A DNA stretch of 64,000 bases. Source: Bacteroidota bacterium (GTDB lineage: Bacteria; Bacteroidota; Bacteroidia; B-17B0; Aurantibacillaceae). Made by a program: the position numbers and the translations under genes. The notes under the pieces were generated by a model. The model made no database searches, had not been told where the DNA came from, and was given only the letters and a program-made list of their open reading frames with translations. Numbering within the stretch: position 1 is the stretch's first letter; the number at the start of each line of letters is the position of its first letter. Below are positions 23,231-32,860 of the stretch, piece after piece. The stretch is from contig JAFDYB010000065.1 in assembly GCA_018267655.1 (NCBI GenBank), positions 1-64,000 on the forward strand. Direction: 5' to 3'.

Positions 23231-24239
23231 ACAAATTTGTATCGTGAGTACCACCATTTTTACGATTACTGCTAAAAATTAATTTTTTTCCGTCTTTACT
23301 AAACATAGGAAAAGCATTAAAGGCACTTTCATTAGTAATTTGCTCTATGCCAGTGCCATCGGTATTTATCATGAATAATTGAAAATCGTAACCTTTAGAA
23401 CTATGATGATTGCTTGAGAAAATAATTTTTTTTCCACTAGGGTGAAAAAAAGGAGCCCAATTAGCCTTTCCTAAATTTGTTATTTGTTTTAAATTACTTC
23501 CATCAATATTGCAAGTATATATTTCCATATTTGTAGGAGCAACTAATCCTTTTTGAAGTAGTTCTTTATATTCTTTAACATCTTCTTCCGTTTTTGGTCG
23601 TGATGCTCTAAACACAAGTTGCTTACCATCTGCTGAAAAGAAGGCTCCACCATCATATCCTAATCCAAAAGTAATTTGTTTTTGATTTTTTCCATCAATA
23701 TCCATTATCCACAATTCTAAATCACCACTCCTATCGCTGGTAAAAACAATTTTATCTCCCTTTGGTGAAACCGTTGCTTCTGCATCATAGCCGGGCGTAT
23801 TAGTTAATTGGGTTATTATTTTACCCTTTTGATCGGCAACAAAAATATCGAAAGAGTTATATATTGCCCATAAGTATTTGCCTTTAATATGTGGGGTAGG
23901 AGGACAAGAGTCGTTTGATTTAAATGTGCTTGCAAATAAAACATCTTTACCATTAGGCATAAAATAACTACAAGTAGTTCGTCCTTTGCCATTGCTAATC
24001 ATTTTTGGTTTGTAAGTTGAGTCAATTTTTTCTTTTGAAAGATTCATTACAAAAATTTGATCGCATTGTAAACCCCATTTCTTATAATTACTTTGAAATG
24101 AAACTGACGAATTATCAGGTGAAAAATAGGCTTCGGCATTGTCGCCGCCAAAAGTAAGTTGAGTTAAATTTTTAAGATGTTTTTCTTGTGAGAAGCAAAG
24201 CTGAATAGCAAAAATAAAAATAATTGATAGTTTGTGCAT
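23208..24239 (-). CDS. Secreted TolB/PD40-type beta-propeller protein
   Basis: 343 residues. Signal peptide 1-17 (CFSQ), then WD40-like PD40 repeats: QLTFGGDNAEAYFSPDNSSV, TVSPKGDKIVFTSDRSGDLE, FFSADGKQLVFRASRP, FFHPSGKKIIFSSNHH, MFSKDGKKLIFSSNRKNGGT. Such propellers are periplasmic or surface proteins, often of the DPP IV N-terminal type without a peptidase. Function unknown; monocistronic. Confidence 0.82.
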   Translation of the reverse strand: MHKLSIIFIFAIQLCFSQEKHLKNLTQLTFGGDNAEAYFSPDNSSVSFQSNYKKWGLQCDQIFVMNLSKEKIDSTYKPKMISNGKGRTTCSYFMPNGKDVLFASTFKSNDSCPPTPHIKGKYLWAIYNSFDIFVADQKGKIITQLTNTPGYDAEATVSPKGDKIVFTSDRSGDLELWIMDIDGKNQKQITFGLGYDGGAFFSADGKQLVFRASRPKTEEDVKEYKELLQKGLVAPTNMEIYTCNIDGSNLKQITNLGKANWAPFFHPSGKKIIFSSNHHSSKGYDFQLFMINTDGTGIEQITNESAFNAFPMFSKDGKKLIFSSNRKNGGTHDTNLFIGDWVD

Positions 24240-24296
24240 AAAATTTGAAAGCTCAAAAATACAATTTTATCTAAAATAATAAAAAGTTATATTCAT

Positions 24297-24321
24297 AAAT
24301 AGTTATATTTGTCAACTATTT
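24297..24321. promoter_or_regulatory. Candidate MarR operator over the efflux operon promoter
   Basis: Inverted repeat AAATAGTT (24297-24304) and AACTATTT (24314-24321), 9-bp spacer. The -7 element TATATTTG (24304-24311) lies inside it, 16 nt before the MarR ATG at 24328. This is the expected layout for an autorepressing MarR protein. Confidence 0.65.
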
Positions 24322-24327
24322 TGAAAA

Positions 24328-24801
24328 ATGCAAAATAACTGCGAGCTTCCTTTTGGTACTAATTTACTTGTAATGTCTAAGCTATATTACGGGGTTATTA
24401 GCTTGCATTTAGAGAAGCTTGACATTGATAGATATTATTCGGTTTTATTTTTTATATACAATTCTCCTAAAAAATGCTCGCAACAAGCCATTGCCGATGA
24501 GCTTCGCATTGACAAAACGGCTATGGTGAAAGTAATTGACTATCTTTCAGAAAAAGAGTTAGTAAAACGCGAAACTGATAAAATCGACCGCCGCAAACAC
24601 TTTATTATTCTTACTAAAAAAGGTAAAAAATACGCAACTGACATTGCATCTGTTTTTCAAAATCTCGATAAATCAATCTTTAAAAATATAAACATGAAGC
24701 AAAAAAAAGATTTAAGCGATGTTTTAAATACAGTTAAAAAAAATCTAATGAAACAGCCATCAAACGCAGTAGTTTTTAAATATAAAAAATTCACAAAATG
24801 A
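24328..24801 (+). CDS. MarR family transcriptional regulator
   Basis: 157 residues with a MarR winged helix: CSQQAIADELRIDKTAMVKV as recognition helix and the wing ETDKIDRRKHFIILTKKGKK. First gene of an efflux operon; its stop overlaps the next ATG by 4 bp. Probably represses the operon through the inverted repeat at 24297-24321 and is released by a small hydrophobic or phenolic ligand (family knowledge). Confidence 0.9.
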   Translation: MQNNCELPFGTNLLVMSKLYYGVISLHLEKLDIDRYYSVLFFIYNSPKKCSQQAIADELRIDKTAMVKVIDYLSEKELVKRETDKIDRRKHFIILTKKGKKYATDIASVFQNLDKSIFKNINMKQKKDLSDVLNTVKKNLMKQPSNAVVFKYKKFTK

Positions 24802-25850
24802 AATTTGGTAAAAAAATAATTTTAATATCTCTTTTTGTAGCCCTCTTAATTGGTTTAAAAATTCTTTTCTTCCCAAAAGAAAACCACGACCAAAAAGGGC
24901 AAGGCAAAGGAAATGCTAAGCACCCTCAATCGGTTAACTATATTGTGGCAAGTAAAAAAAATATAAGCAATACCATATACTCAAACGGAACAATTGGTGC
25001 TTTTAATGAATTAGAGTTAAAACCTGAAATACAAGGCAGGGTTGTTGACATTTATTTTAAAGAAGGACAACAGGTTCAAAAAGGTCAGTTATTAGTAAAG
25101 ATAAATGATGCCGATTTTCAAGCACAATTACAAAAAATAAAATCGCAAATTAATTTATCGCAACAGAAATTTGAAAGGAGTAAAAAACTCCTTTTAAATA
25201 ATGCCATTAGTAAAGAAGAATTTGAAACCCAAGAGAATGAATTAAATTCGTTTAATGCCGATAAAGCTTTTGCTGAAGTGCAAATACAAAAGTGCAACAT
25301 TACCGCGCCATTTAACGGAAAAATTGGATTAAAAAACATAAGCATAGGTACCTTTATTACGCCCACTTCAACCATTACAACTTTGGTGCAAACTTCGCCT
25401 ATGTTTGTTGAATTTTCGTTACCCGAGCAATATTCACAAATTGTAAAAGAAGGTAATTCTATTGATTTCCAATTATCTGATACTACACATTATAAAGCAA
25501 ACATTTACGCAAGTGATTTTAAAATTGATGCCTCAACAAAAACAATAAAATACAGAGCTATATATAATGGAAATAAAAACATACTAAGCGGATCATTTGC
25601 AAAAGTATTTATTGACTTGGGTACTACAGTAAACTCGATTTACATTCCAACTCAATCCATTGTTCCTATTTTTAAAGGACAAAAAGTATTTGTGATAAAA
25701 AATAATAAAGCAAGTTCAGTAAAAATTCAAACCGGCTTACGAACCGATAATTTAATTCAAGTAATTAGTGGCTTAAACGAAGGTGACTCAATCATTACTA
25801 CAGGATTATTGAGTTTAAAGGATGGTTCGGATATTAAAATTATTAAATAA
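24798..25850 (+). CDS. RND efflux periplasmic adaptor subunit
   Basis: 350 residues. N-terminal TM/anchor about 7-22, barrel-sandwich (lipoyl-like) halves around VDIYFKEGQQVQKGQLLVKI and ITAPFNGKIGLKNISIGTFI, a coiled-coil hairpin between (about 108-160), then a beta-barrel and membrane-proximal domain. It links the inner-membrane pump to the outer-membrane channel encoded in the same operon. Confidence 0.93.
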   Translation: MKFGKKIILISLFVALLIGLKILFFPKENHDQKGQGKGNAKHPQSVNYIVASKKNISNTIYSNGTIGAFNELELKPEIQGRVVDIYFKEGQQVQKGQLLVKINDADFQAQLQKIKSQINLSQQKFERSKKLLLNNAISKEEFETQENELNSFNADKAFAEVQIQKCNITAPFNGKIGLKNISIGTFITPTSTITTLVQTSPMFVEFSLPEQYSQIVKEGNSIDFQLSDTTHYKANIYASDFKIDASTKTIKYRAIYNGNKNILSGSFAKVFIDLGTTVNSIYIPTQSIVPIFKGQKVFVIKNNKASSVKIQTGLRTDNLIQVISGLNEGDSIITTGLLSLKDGSDIKIIK

Positions 25851-25855
25851 CTAAA

Positions 25856-28800
25856 ATGGATATCGCCTCATTAAGTGTAAAACGACCGGTATTAGCAGCG
25901 GTAATGTCATTTATAATAATTTTATTTGGCGTTATCAGCTATACTTTTTTAGGCATACGCGAATTTCCTTCTATCGATCCTCCCGTTATTACTGTTCGCA
26001 CTAATTACACAGGTGCTAATGCCGATGTAATTCAATCGCAAATCACTGAACCACTCGAAAAAGTAATTAATGGGATAGAAGGCATTAGAACTATTTCGGG
26101 AGCATCTAATCAAGGTGCAAGCGTAATTACAGTTGAATTTAATTTAAGCACAAATCTAGAAGCAGCAGCAAACGATGTTCGCGACAAAGTGTCGCAAGCA
26201 GTTAGACAATTACCCCAAGACATAGATGCACCTCCTGTAGTTACTAAAGCCGATGCCAATAGCGACGCCATAATTTCGATGACTTTATTGAGCGACACTC
26301 GAAATTTGTTAGAGGTAAGTGACTATGCCGAAAATGTATTGGCACAAAATCTTCAAACAATACCGGGGGTTAGTCAAGTTCAAATTTGGGGGCAGCGCCG
26401 CTATTCAATGCGTATTCGTTTAAAACCTAAAGAGCTTGCGGCCTATCAATTAACTCCGTTAGACATTAAAAATGCACTTACTAAAGAAAATGTTGATTTA
26501 CCTTCTGGGAAAATTGAAGGTATTAAAACTGAGTTAACGGTTAATACCATTGGAAAACTATCAACGGTTAAAGATTTTGAAAACATGTTGATTAAACAAG
26601 ATGCTAATAATTTGGTTTATTTAAAAGATGTTGCTAAAGTTGAATTGGGTGCCGAAAACGAAGAAACAAATTTAAAAGAGTCGCAAATACCAATGGTTGG
26701 TTTAGCGCTTGTACCGCAACCTGGCGCAAATTATATTGACATCTCGAATGAGTTTTATAAGCGTTATGAGAAATTAAAAAAATCGCTTCCAGCAGATTAT
26801 AAAATTAATATTGCATTAGATAACACCAGATTTATAAAGCGCTCTATTAAAGAAGTTGAAGAAACGCTTATCATTGCTTTAATACTCGTAATTATTATCA
26901 TCTACTTATTTTTTAGAGATTGGCTCATTGCCTTCCGTCCATTGATTGATATACCAGTGTCGCTAATTGGCGCATTTTTTATTATGTACATTATGGATTA
27001 CTCAATTAATGTACTTACGCTGCTTGCTATTGTTTTAGCAACGGGATTAGTTGTTGACGATGGAATTGTAGTTACCGAAAATATTTTTAAAAAACTTGAA
27101 AAAGGCTTATTACCAAAACAAGCAGCCATTGAAGGCACACGCGAAATATATGTGGCGGTAATTTCAACATCGCTAACACTTGCCGCAGTATTTATGCCGG
27201 TAATATTTTTACAAGGATTTGTAGGTCGTTTGTTTAGAGAATTTGGAGTTGTAATAGCAGGCTCTGTACTAATTTCAGCTTTTGTTTCGTTAACATTAAC
27301 GCCAATGCTTAATGCAAAGCTTGTTCGGAAAAATCATCAAAAGCGAAGTAAATTTTACGAAGCAACTGAACCATTTTTTGTTTGGTTAGATACAAGCTTT
27401 AAAAACTCTTTAACTCGATTTTTAAAAACTCCTATGCAAGCTGTTGCAGTGCTAGTTATTTCAATAGCTGCAATTTTTTATTTTGGAGGACAATTACAAT
27501 CAGAACTATCGCCACTCGAAGATAGAAATTGGTTGCGCGTAATGGCAACCCTTCCAGAAGGAACAAGTTACGAAGCTACCGACTCGTTAATGGACAGATT
27601 TTCCAAATTTATTTCTGATTCGGTAAAAGAAAAAACAGTTTTACTTACAGTTACCGCACCGTCGTTTGCGGGTTCAGGAGCAGTTAACACAGGTTTTATG
27701 CGCTTAACTTTAACTGAATCGCAAAACAGAAATCGATCGCAACAACAAATTGCAACCTACATTAACAAACACTTAAATCAATTTCCTGAAGGCAAAATAT
27801 TTATTATTCAAGAACAATCTATCACATCGGGCGGCGGACCTAAAGGAACATTACCGGTACAATATGTTTTGCAAACAAACGATTTTAACGAATTAAAATC
27901 AAAGCTACCAAAGTTTATGGAAGAGGCTTCTAAAAGTCAGGTGTTTCAAGGAGTTGACGTAAATTTAAAATTTAATAAACCTGAATTAGTGGTTGAAATA
28001 AATAGAGAAAAAGCAAAATTATTAGGCATTTCAATTTTAGATGTTGCTCAAACTATTCAACTTGCTTTAAGCGGACAGCGCTTTAGTTATTTTACAATTG
28101 GCGACAGACAATATCAAGTAGTTGGGCAAGTTGAACGGCAAGACAGAGAAAAACCATCAGATCTTGGTGATTTATACGTTAAAAGCGCGAGCGGACAAAT
28201 GGTGAAGCTAGATAATTTAATTAAAATTTATGAGCGTAGCAGTCCACCACAATTATATCATTATAACCGTTATCAATCGGCAACAATATCAGCAGGATTA
28301 GCACCCGGCAAAACAATTGGAGATGGTATAAAAGAAATGGATAGAATTGCAAAAAGCTTATTAAACGATTCGTTTAAAACTGATTTAAGTGGCCCTTCGC
28401 GCGATTTTGCTGAAAGCTCATCAAATATCGTTTTTGCATTTATCATCGCATTATTATTAATCTATTTAATTCTATCTGCTCAATTCGAAAGTTTTGTTGA
28501 GCCCTTCATTATCTTATTAACTGTGCCAACAGCACTTGCAGGGGCATTATTTTCTCTTTGGTATTTTAATCAAACTTTAAATATTTTTAGTCAAATAGGT
28601 ATGATTATGTTAGTTGGTTTAGTTACAAAAAACGGAATTTTAATTATTGAGTTTGCAAATCAATTAAGAGAAAAAGGCGCTAATATTAAAGAAGCTTTAA
28701 TTGAAGCAGGTACAGCGCGACTAAGACCAATATTAATGACAAGCCTTGCAACAATGCTAGGAGCATTGCCAATTGCATTAGCCTTAGGGGCAGGTTCAAA

Positions 28801-28930
28801 AAGTAGAATGGGAATGGGCATTGTAATTATTGGGGGCTTACTTTTATCAATGGTGCTAACGCTTTATGTGATCCCTTCGATTTATTTATTAATTATTCGC
28901 GACAAAAAAAATAAAAATGAAACGCATTAA
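25856..28930 (+). CDS. RND multidrug efflux permease (AcrB/HAE1 type)
   Basis: 1024 residues, full family length. Begins MDIASLSVKRPVLAAVMSFI. The proton-relay motif GLVVDDGIVVTENIFKKLEK lies near residue 400, and the C-terminal half repeats the fold (MIMLVGLVTKNGILIIEFAN). Twelve TM segments and two large periplasmic loops are expected. It drives drug/proton antiport across the inner membrane together with the adaptor and TolC-like channel. Confidence 0.95.
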   Translation: MDIASLSVKRPVLAAVMSFIIILFGVISYTFLGIREFPSIDPPVITVRTNYTGANADVIQSQITEPLEKVINGIEGIRTISGASNQGASVITVEFNLSTNLEAAANDVRDKVSQAVRQLPQDIDAPPVVTKADANSDAIISMTLLSDTRNLLEVSDYAENVLAQNLQTIPGVSQVQIWGQRRYSMRIRLKPKELAAYQLTPLDIKNALTKENVDLPSGKIEGIKTELTVNTIGKLSTVKDFENMLIKQDANNLVYLKDVAKVELGAENEETNLKESQIPMVGLALVPQPGANYIDISNEFYKRYEKLKKSLPADYKINIALDNTRFIKRSIKEVEETLIIALILVIIIIYLFFRDWLIAFRPLIDIPVSLIGAFFIMYIMDYSINVLTLLAIVLATGLVVDDGIVVTENIFKKLEKGLLPKQAAIEGTREIYVAVISTSLTLAAVFMPVIFLQGFVGRLFREFGVVIAGSVLISAFVSLTLTPMLNAKLVRKNHQKRSKFYEATEPFFVWLDTSFKNSLTRFLKTPMQAVAVLVISIAAIFYFGGQLQSELSPLEDRNWLRVMATLPEGTSYEATDSLMDRFSKFISDSVKEKTVLLTVTAPSFAGSGAVNTGFMRLTLTESQNRNRSQQQIATYINKHLNQFPEGKIFIIQEQSITSGGGPKGTLPVQYVLQTNDFNELKSKLPKFMEEASKSQVFQGVDVNLKFNKPELVVEINREKAKLLGISILDVAQTIQLALSGQRFSYFTIGDRQYQVVGQVERQDREKPSDLGDLYVKSASGQMVKLDNLIKIYERSSPPQLYHYNRYQSATISAGLAPGKTIGDGIKEMDRIAKSLLNDSFKTDLSGPSRDFAESSSNIVFAFIIALLLIYLILSAQFESFVEPFIILLTVPTALAGALFSLWYFNQTLNIFSQIGMIMLVGLVTKNGILIIEFANQLREKGANIKEALIEAGTARLRPILMTSLATMLGALPIALALGAGSKSRMGMGIVIIGGLLLSMVLTLYVIPSIYLLIIRDKKNKNETH

Positions 28931-30215
28931 TTTGATATTATTTTCTTTTTTAATTTATTTTGCTAGCTCGCAAAACACTCTAAGTATTGAAGATGCCATT
29001 AAAAACGCATTGAAAAATAATTACGGACTAATTATTTCAAAAAACTTAATAGCCATTGCAAAATCACAAAACAATATTGGTACAGCCGGAATGTCGCCTA
29101 CGGTTACTTTAAATGGAAATTTAGGCTTAACTACATCTAACTCTCGCCAAGAGTATTTAACCGGACAAATACAAGAGCGTACCGGTGCTAACTCTTATTC
29201 TGGAAATGCCACATTAAATGCAGCTTGGCAATTATTTGATGGCTTTCGAATGTTTGCAGTAAAAAAACGATTAGGGTATAATGAGCATTTGACAGATATT
29301 CAACTCAAGCAATTAATGGAGGTAACAACATACTCAGTTATTTTAAATTATTTTGATATTGTTCGTCTTTCCAATCAAATAAAAGCTGCTGAAAAAAACA
29401 TTGAAGTTTACTCAGAATTAAAAAATATTGCAACCCTAAAATCAAACTATGGCAGTGGCTCAAACGTTGATTTGTTAATGGCTTTAACTGAAGAAAATAA
29501 AATAAAAAGTGATTTGATAAAATTAAAACAACAATTACAAACAACTAAATACAACTTAAATATTTTAATGGTTGCGCCTTCTGAAAATGACATTTTACCA
29601 AGCGATTCAATTATTATAAATTATCAGCCTAAATTAGATGAACTTAAAAAAACATTAGCTGTAAGCAATTCCTCTGTAAATATTTCAAAGCAAACCGAAT
29701 TAATAAATCAACAAAGTGTAAAGGAAGCTCAAAGTATTTACTTGCCACAAGTACAGTTTAATTTGGGTTTAAACGAACAGTTTAATAGAAGTCAGGTTGG
29801 TTTTATGTTGTTTAGCAAGCAATTAAATTTATCGCCAAGTCTTTCTGCAGGATGGACATTATACTCAGGCGGATACAATAAAAAAATTACTGAACAAAGG
29901 AAATTAACTTTACTCAATCAGCAATTAACAACGAAGCAATTTATTTTTCAAGTAGAAGGCATGGCATATTTGCATTACACTTTATTGCAACAAAATTTTG
30001 AAATATTAAAACTTGAGGGAGAGAATTTAAAAAATGCAACAGAGCTATTACAACTATCAGTTGAACGATATAAAAATGGAAAGGCTGCCTTGCTTGAAAC
30101 ACTCCAATCTCAAAAATACCTTGAAGACATAAAAGTGAGATATATAAATGTACTTTACGAATTAAAGCGCGAGGAAACAGAGCTATTAAAAGCCAACGGC
30201 AAATTAATAAATTAA
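28917..30215 (+). CDS. TolC-family outer membrane efflux protein
   Basis: 432 residues, overlapping the permease by 14 bp. Signal peptide about 1-18, then two OEP repeats rich in long helices (SIEDAIKNALKNNYGLIISK; ELLQLSVERYKNGKAALLET). It forms the outer-membrane exit duct of the tripartite pump. A terminator follows at 30226-30257. Confidence 0.92.
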   Translation: MKRINLILFSFLIYFASSQNTLSIEDAIKNALKNNYGLIISKNLIAIAKSQNNIGTAGMSPTVTLNGNLGLTTSNSRQEYLTGQIQERTGANSYSGNATLNAAWQLFDGFRMFAVKKRLGYNEHLTDIQLKQLMEVTTYSVILNYFDIVRLSNQIKAAEKNIEVYSELKNIATLKSNYGSGSNVDLLMALTEENKIKSDLIKLKQQLQTTKYNLNILMVAPSENDILPSDSIIINYQPKLDELKKTLAVSNSSVNISKQTELINQQSVKEAQSIYLPQVQFNLGLNEQFNRSQVGFMLFSKQLNLSPSLSAGWTLYSGGYNKKITEQRKLTLLNQQLTTKQFIFQVEGMAYLHYTLLQQNFEILKLEGENLKNATELLQLSVERYKNGKAALLETLQSQKYLEDIKVRYINVLYELKREETELLKANGKLIN

Positions 30216-30225
30216 AAAAAGAAAT

Positions 30226-30257
30226 AAAAAAAGCCCGCAAATTTTTGCAGGCCTTTT
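30226..30257. terminator. Bidirectional terminator between efflux and ribosomal operons
   Basis: AAAAAAGCC, mismatch, GCAAA / TTTGC, mismatch, GGCCTTTTT form a stem with A and T tails on both strands, between the convergent TolC-like gene and rplI. Confidence 0.75.
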
Positions 30258-30276
30258 TATTTAAAATACGAAACTC

Positions 30277-30720
30277 TTATTCTGCTATAACTTCAAATTT
30301 TACAGTAGCAGATACCTCTTTAAATAATCTAACTTTTGCGTTGTAAGTGCCAAGCGCTTTAATTGAATCTTCAATTTCAATGTTTTTGCGTTCTACTTTA
30401 TAGCCCGCTTTTTCAAGAGCCTCAGCTATTTGAATGTTAGTAACAGAACCAAAAATTTTACCACTTTCGCCAGCTTTAGCGCCAACCTTAATAGTTACAT
30501 CTGATAATTTTTGAGCATTTTCAGTTGCCTCTTTACGAAGCTTATCTTCTTTATATGCTTTTTGTTTTATCATTTCGCTATTCATGCGTTTTTCGCTATC
30601 GGTTGCTAAAACAGCCTTGCCTTGCGGAATTAAAAAATTACGACCGTAACCATTACGCACTTTTATTAAATCATGCTTATATCCTAAGCCTTTAATATCT
30701 TGTTTTAAAATAACTTCCAT
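30277..30720 (-). CDS. rplI: 50S ribosomal protein L9
   Basis: 147 residues. The N-terminal domain has the signature ILKQDIKGLGYKHDLIKVRN and GYGRNFLIPQGKAV, a central helix, and a C-terminal domain that contacts rRNA. It has a real Shine-Dalgarno sequence, GGAGG (complement of 30729-30733), 8 nt before the ATG, unlike nearly all other genes here. Third gene of rpsF-rpsR-rplI. Confidence 0.97.
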   Translation of the reverse strand: MEVILKQDIKGLGYKHDLIKVRNGYGRNFLIPQGKAVLATDSEKRMNSEMIKQKAYKEDKLRKEATENAQKLSDVTIKVGAKAGESGKIFGSVTNIQIAEALEKAGYKVERKNIEIEDSIKALGTYNAKVRLFKEVSATVKFEVIAE

Positions 30721-30740
30721 TGTTTTTTCCTCCTTATAAA

Positions 30741-31010
30741 TTATTTTAATAAATCTGCTACGTAAGGCATTAAAGCAATATGGCGCGCACGCTTAACCGC
30801 TTGAGCTACTTTACGTTGATATTTTAATGAAGTTCCTGTAAGACGACGAGGAAGTAGCTTTCCTTGCTCATTAATGAACTTTAATAAAAAATCAGGATCT
30901 TTATAATCAATATATTTTATACCGCTCTTCTTAAAACGGCAATATTTTTTACGACTTACCTCTTTAGTTTGAGGGTTTAAATATCGCATTTCTGTTTTTG
31001 TTGCACTCAT
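30741..31010 (-). CDS. rpsR: 30S ribosomal protein S18
   Basis: 89 residues. Conserved core [20 protein letters not shown] followed by [20 protein letters not shown]. It pairs with S6 on the 30S platform. It lies between rpsF and rplI in the usual Bacteroidota order. Confidence 0.97.
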   Translation of the reverse strand: MSATKTEMRYLNPQTKEVSRKKYCRFKKSGIKYIDYKDPDFLLKFINEQGKLLPRRLTGTSLKYQRKVAQAVKRARHIALMPYVADLLK

Positions 31011-31035
31011 TTATTTAAACTTTTAATATTAAACA

Positions 31036-31410
31036 TTATGCCGAAGCGTTTTCTTTCTTTTTATTTGGTTTTGCTTCCGACAATTTGCTGCGGCGCTTTT
31101 CAGAATAAGCAATTGCATGTTTATCTAAAGATACCGTTAAAAAGCGCAGAATTCTTTCATCGCGTTTGTAAATTACTTCTAAATTAGCCACAATATCAGC
31201 CTTTTCAGAGGTAAATTCAAATAAATGATAAAAACCTGTTGTTTTCTTTTGAATTGGATAAGCCAACTTGCGTAAGCCCCAATGTTCCTCATTTATTACC
31301 TTTCCTCCCAACTCAGTAATGCTTTTTTTTAATTTTTTTGCGGCCTCCTTTGCCTGTTCATCAGACAAAACGGGAGTTAAAATGAAGACCGTCTCATAAT
31401 GTTTACTCAT
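31036..31410 (-). CDS. rpsF: 30S ribosomal protein S6
   Basis: About 124 residues from ATG 31410 (MSKHYETVFILTPVLSDEQ). An upstream in-frame codon at 31446 is excluded because the -7 element (TACATTTG, complement of 31433-31440) lies there. Conserved core NEEHWGLRKLAYPIQKKTTG and YKRDERILRFLTVSLD. A TTG box 20 bp further upstream gives a complete Bacteroidota promoter for the rpsF-rpsR-rplI operon. Confidence 0.96.
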   Translation of the reverse strand: MSKHYETVFILTPVLSDEQAKEAAKKLKKSITELGGKVINEEHWGLRKLAYPIQKKTTGFYHLFEFTSEKADIVANLEVIYKRDERILRFLTVSLDKHAIAYSEKRRSKLSEAKPNKKKENASA

Positions 31411-31578
31411 TTTTGTAATTTTAAATGGGCTGCAAATGTACAACATTTTTTTATTATTATCAAAACTTTATAAGTGATAAAAATTGGAAAATTGTTGAAA
31501 TCTTACTGTAAAACTTTAATATATTTTTAGATTTTAGTGCTAAAAATCATAAAAAATTACATAAAATTGTAAAACTAA

Positions 31579-31974
31579 GTGAAACTACTAAAAATATCAT
31601 TCATAATTACATTGTTTTTACTCTTCATTAATGATTTAAATGCACAATCAGGAGGGCGTAAACGCGAACATAAAAATCAAAGCAAAGGCTCTATCTTTAA
31701 AAGACACCGTAGCTCAGGCCATGCCGATAAATTTGCTTCTGGAAATGGCAGAAAAGGCTTATTTGCAAGGCTTTTTAGAAAAGATAGACCGGCATGGGTT
31801 TATCATAGCACAAAATCCGGTAGAGCGCAAGTTCGCGAAACCAGGAATTTGTTCACTAGATTTCGTACAAAAGGTAGAGTGTATCGCGAGGGCATTTTAG
31901 CAAAACAAAACACCGAAAGGGCCAAAAGAAGAAGTCGCGGTAATTCAAGCTTTCATCATAAGCGATATTTTTAA
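31579..31974 (+). CDS. Small secreted, very basic protein of unknown function
   Basis: 131 residues from a GTG start. Signal peptide 1-22 (LNAQ), then an Arg/Lys/His-rich chain with little hydrophobic core (GRKREHKNQSKGSIFKRHR; RTKGRVYREGILAKQNTERA). The pattern (SGGRKREHKNQ..., FHHKRYF end) recurs in Bacteroidota hypothetical proteins as I remember them. It could bind nucleic acid, lipid A or capsule outside the cytoplasm; not established. Confidence 0.7.
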   Translation: MKLLKISFIITLFLLFINDLNAQSGGRKREHKNQSKGSIFKRHRSSGHADKFASGNGRKGLFARLFRKDRPAWVYHSTKSGRAQVRETRNLFTRFRTKGRVYREGILAKQNTERAKRRSRGNSSFHHKRYF

Positions 31975-32047
31975 GTAATTTTCAGCTAAATTTTTGGGAA
32001 TTATATTTTTTTGTATATCTTTACTGTAATTATACATTTTAGGAACC

Positions 32048-32317
32048 ATGAATATTTTTGTAAGCAACATTAGTTTTAAAGTTAGAGAAGAAAACTTAAA
32101 AGAACTTTTTAGTCAATACGGCGAAGTTAGTAGCGTGCGTATTATTAAAGACAAACAAACAAAACGTAGCAAAGGCTATGGCTTTGTTGAAATGCCTAAC
32201 GATGCAGAAGCAAATAGTGCGATAAACGCTTTAAACGGAACTAGCCATAATGAAAGAGCTTTAGTAGTTACTGAAGCTAAGGGGCCTAAGCACGATTCAT
32301 CATCGCCGGCTAATTAA
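32048..32317 (+). CDS. RRM-domain RNA-binding protein
   Basis: 89 residues, one RRM: RNP2 IFVSNISF (residues 3-10), RNP1 KGYGFVEM (about 43-50), and a short Ser/Pro tail. Such single-RRM proteins are common in Bacteroidota and cyanobacteria and are thought to act as post-transcriptional or cold-responsive regulators. Monocistronic, with a terminator at 32338-32367. Confidence 0.92.
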   Translation: MNIFVSNISFKVREENLKELFSQYGEVSSVRIIKDKQTKRSKGYGFVEMPNDAEANSAINALNGTSHNERALVVTEAKGPKHDSSSPAN

Positions 32318-32337
32318 TTTTAATATTATTTTTTTTG

Positions 32338-32367
32338 ACCCGTTGCGTAAATGCTTCGGGTTTTTTT
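32338..32367 (+). terminator. Terminator after the RRM gene
   Basis: ACCCG (32338-32342) pairs with CGGGT (32357-32361), followed by a T7 run. The stem is short but the T run is good. Confidence 0.6.
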
Positions 32368-32642
32368 ATTACGCTTAAACAATGCGAGTATTTTATTTAT
32401 GTTAAACTATCCGCTTGCTTTTGATGGGTTTGGCACAATGCAAAACTCAAATCTGTTGTAGCTATAGCTGTTTATTTTTCGCCTTTTCAAAAAGTATTTG
32501 CAACTCCTGTTATATAAAAACTTTTTTACTTGTTTAAGCACGTGATCAATAGTGTCCTAAACGTTTTACTTATTTGTGTAACGTGTTAGTTTTATTGAAT
32601 GTTTAATTTTAAAAATGATTGTTTTGAAAAAGCCCCCCTGTA

Positions 32643-32828
32643 ATGATGCGGGTGGTGGTTCATGATAATCTTCAAAAGGTCTATCTATCGTTGCAAATTT
32701 ATTTTTCTAAAAATGCTAACGATGTAAATTTTAACGTGCTTATAACTAGACAGCATGCACATTTAAAAAACCTAGGCGATCTCGTTGAATTTTTAAAGAA
32801 AAATAAATTCACGCCAACGCCCCCTTAG
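32643..32828 (+). CDS. Possible small protein in a 540-bp gap
   Basis: 61 codons (MMRVVVHDNLQKVYLSLQIY onward), ending in TPTPP. Composition is protein-like, but there is no recognised family and no promoter or ribosome site near the ATG. The rest of the gap (32368-32642 and 32829-32860) shows nothing I can name. A spurious ORF is equally likely. Confidence 0.3.
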   Translation: MMRVVVHDNLQKVYLSLQIYFSKNANDVNFNVLITRQHAHLKNLGDLVEFLKKNKFTPTPP

Positions 32829-32860
32829 CGAAACGCTTTTGCTTACTACTTTCAATCTAT

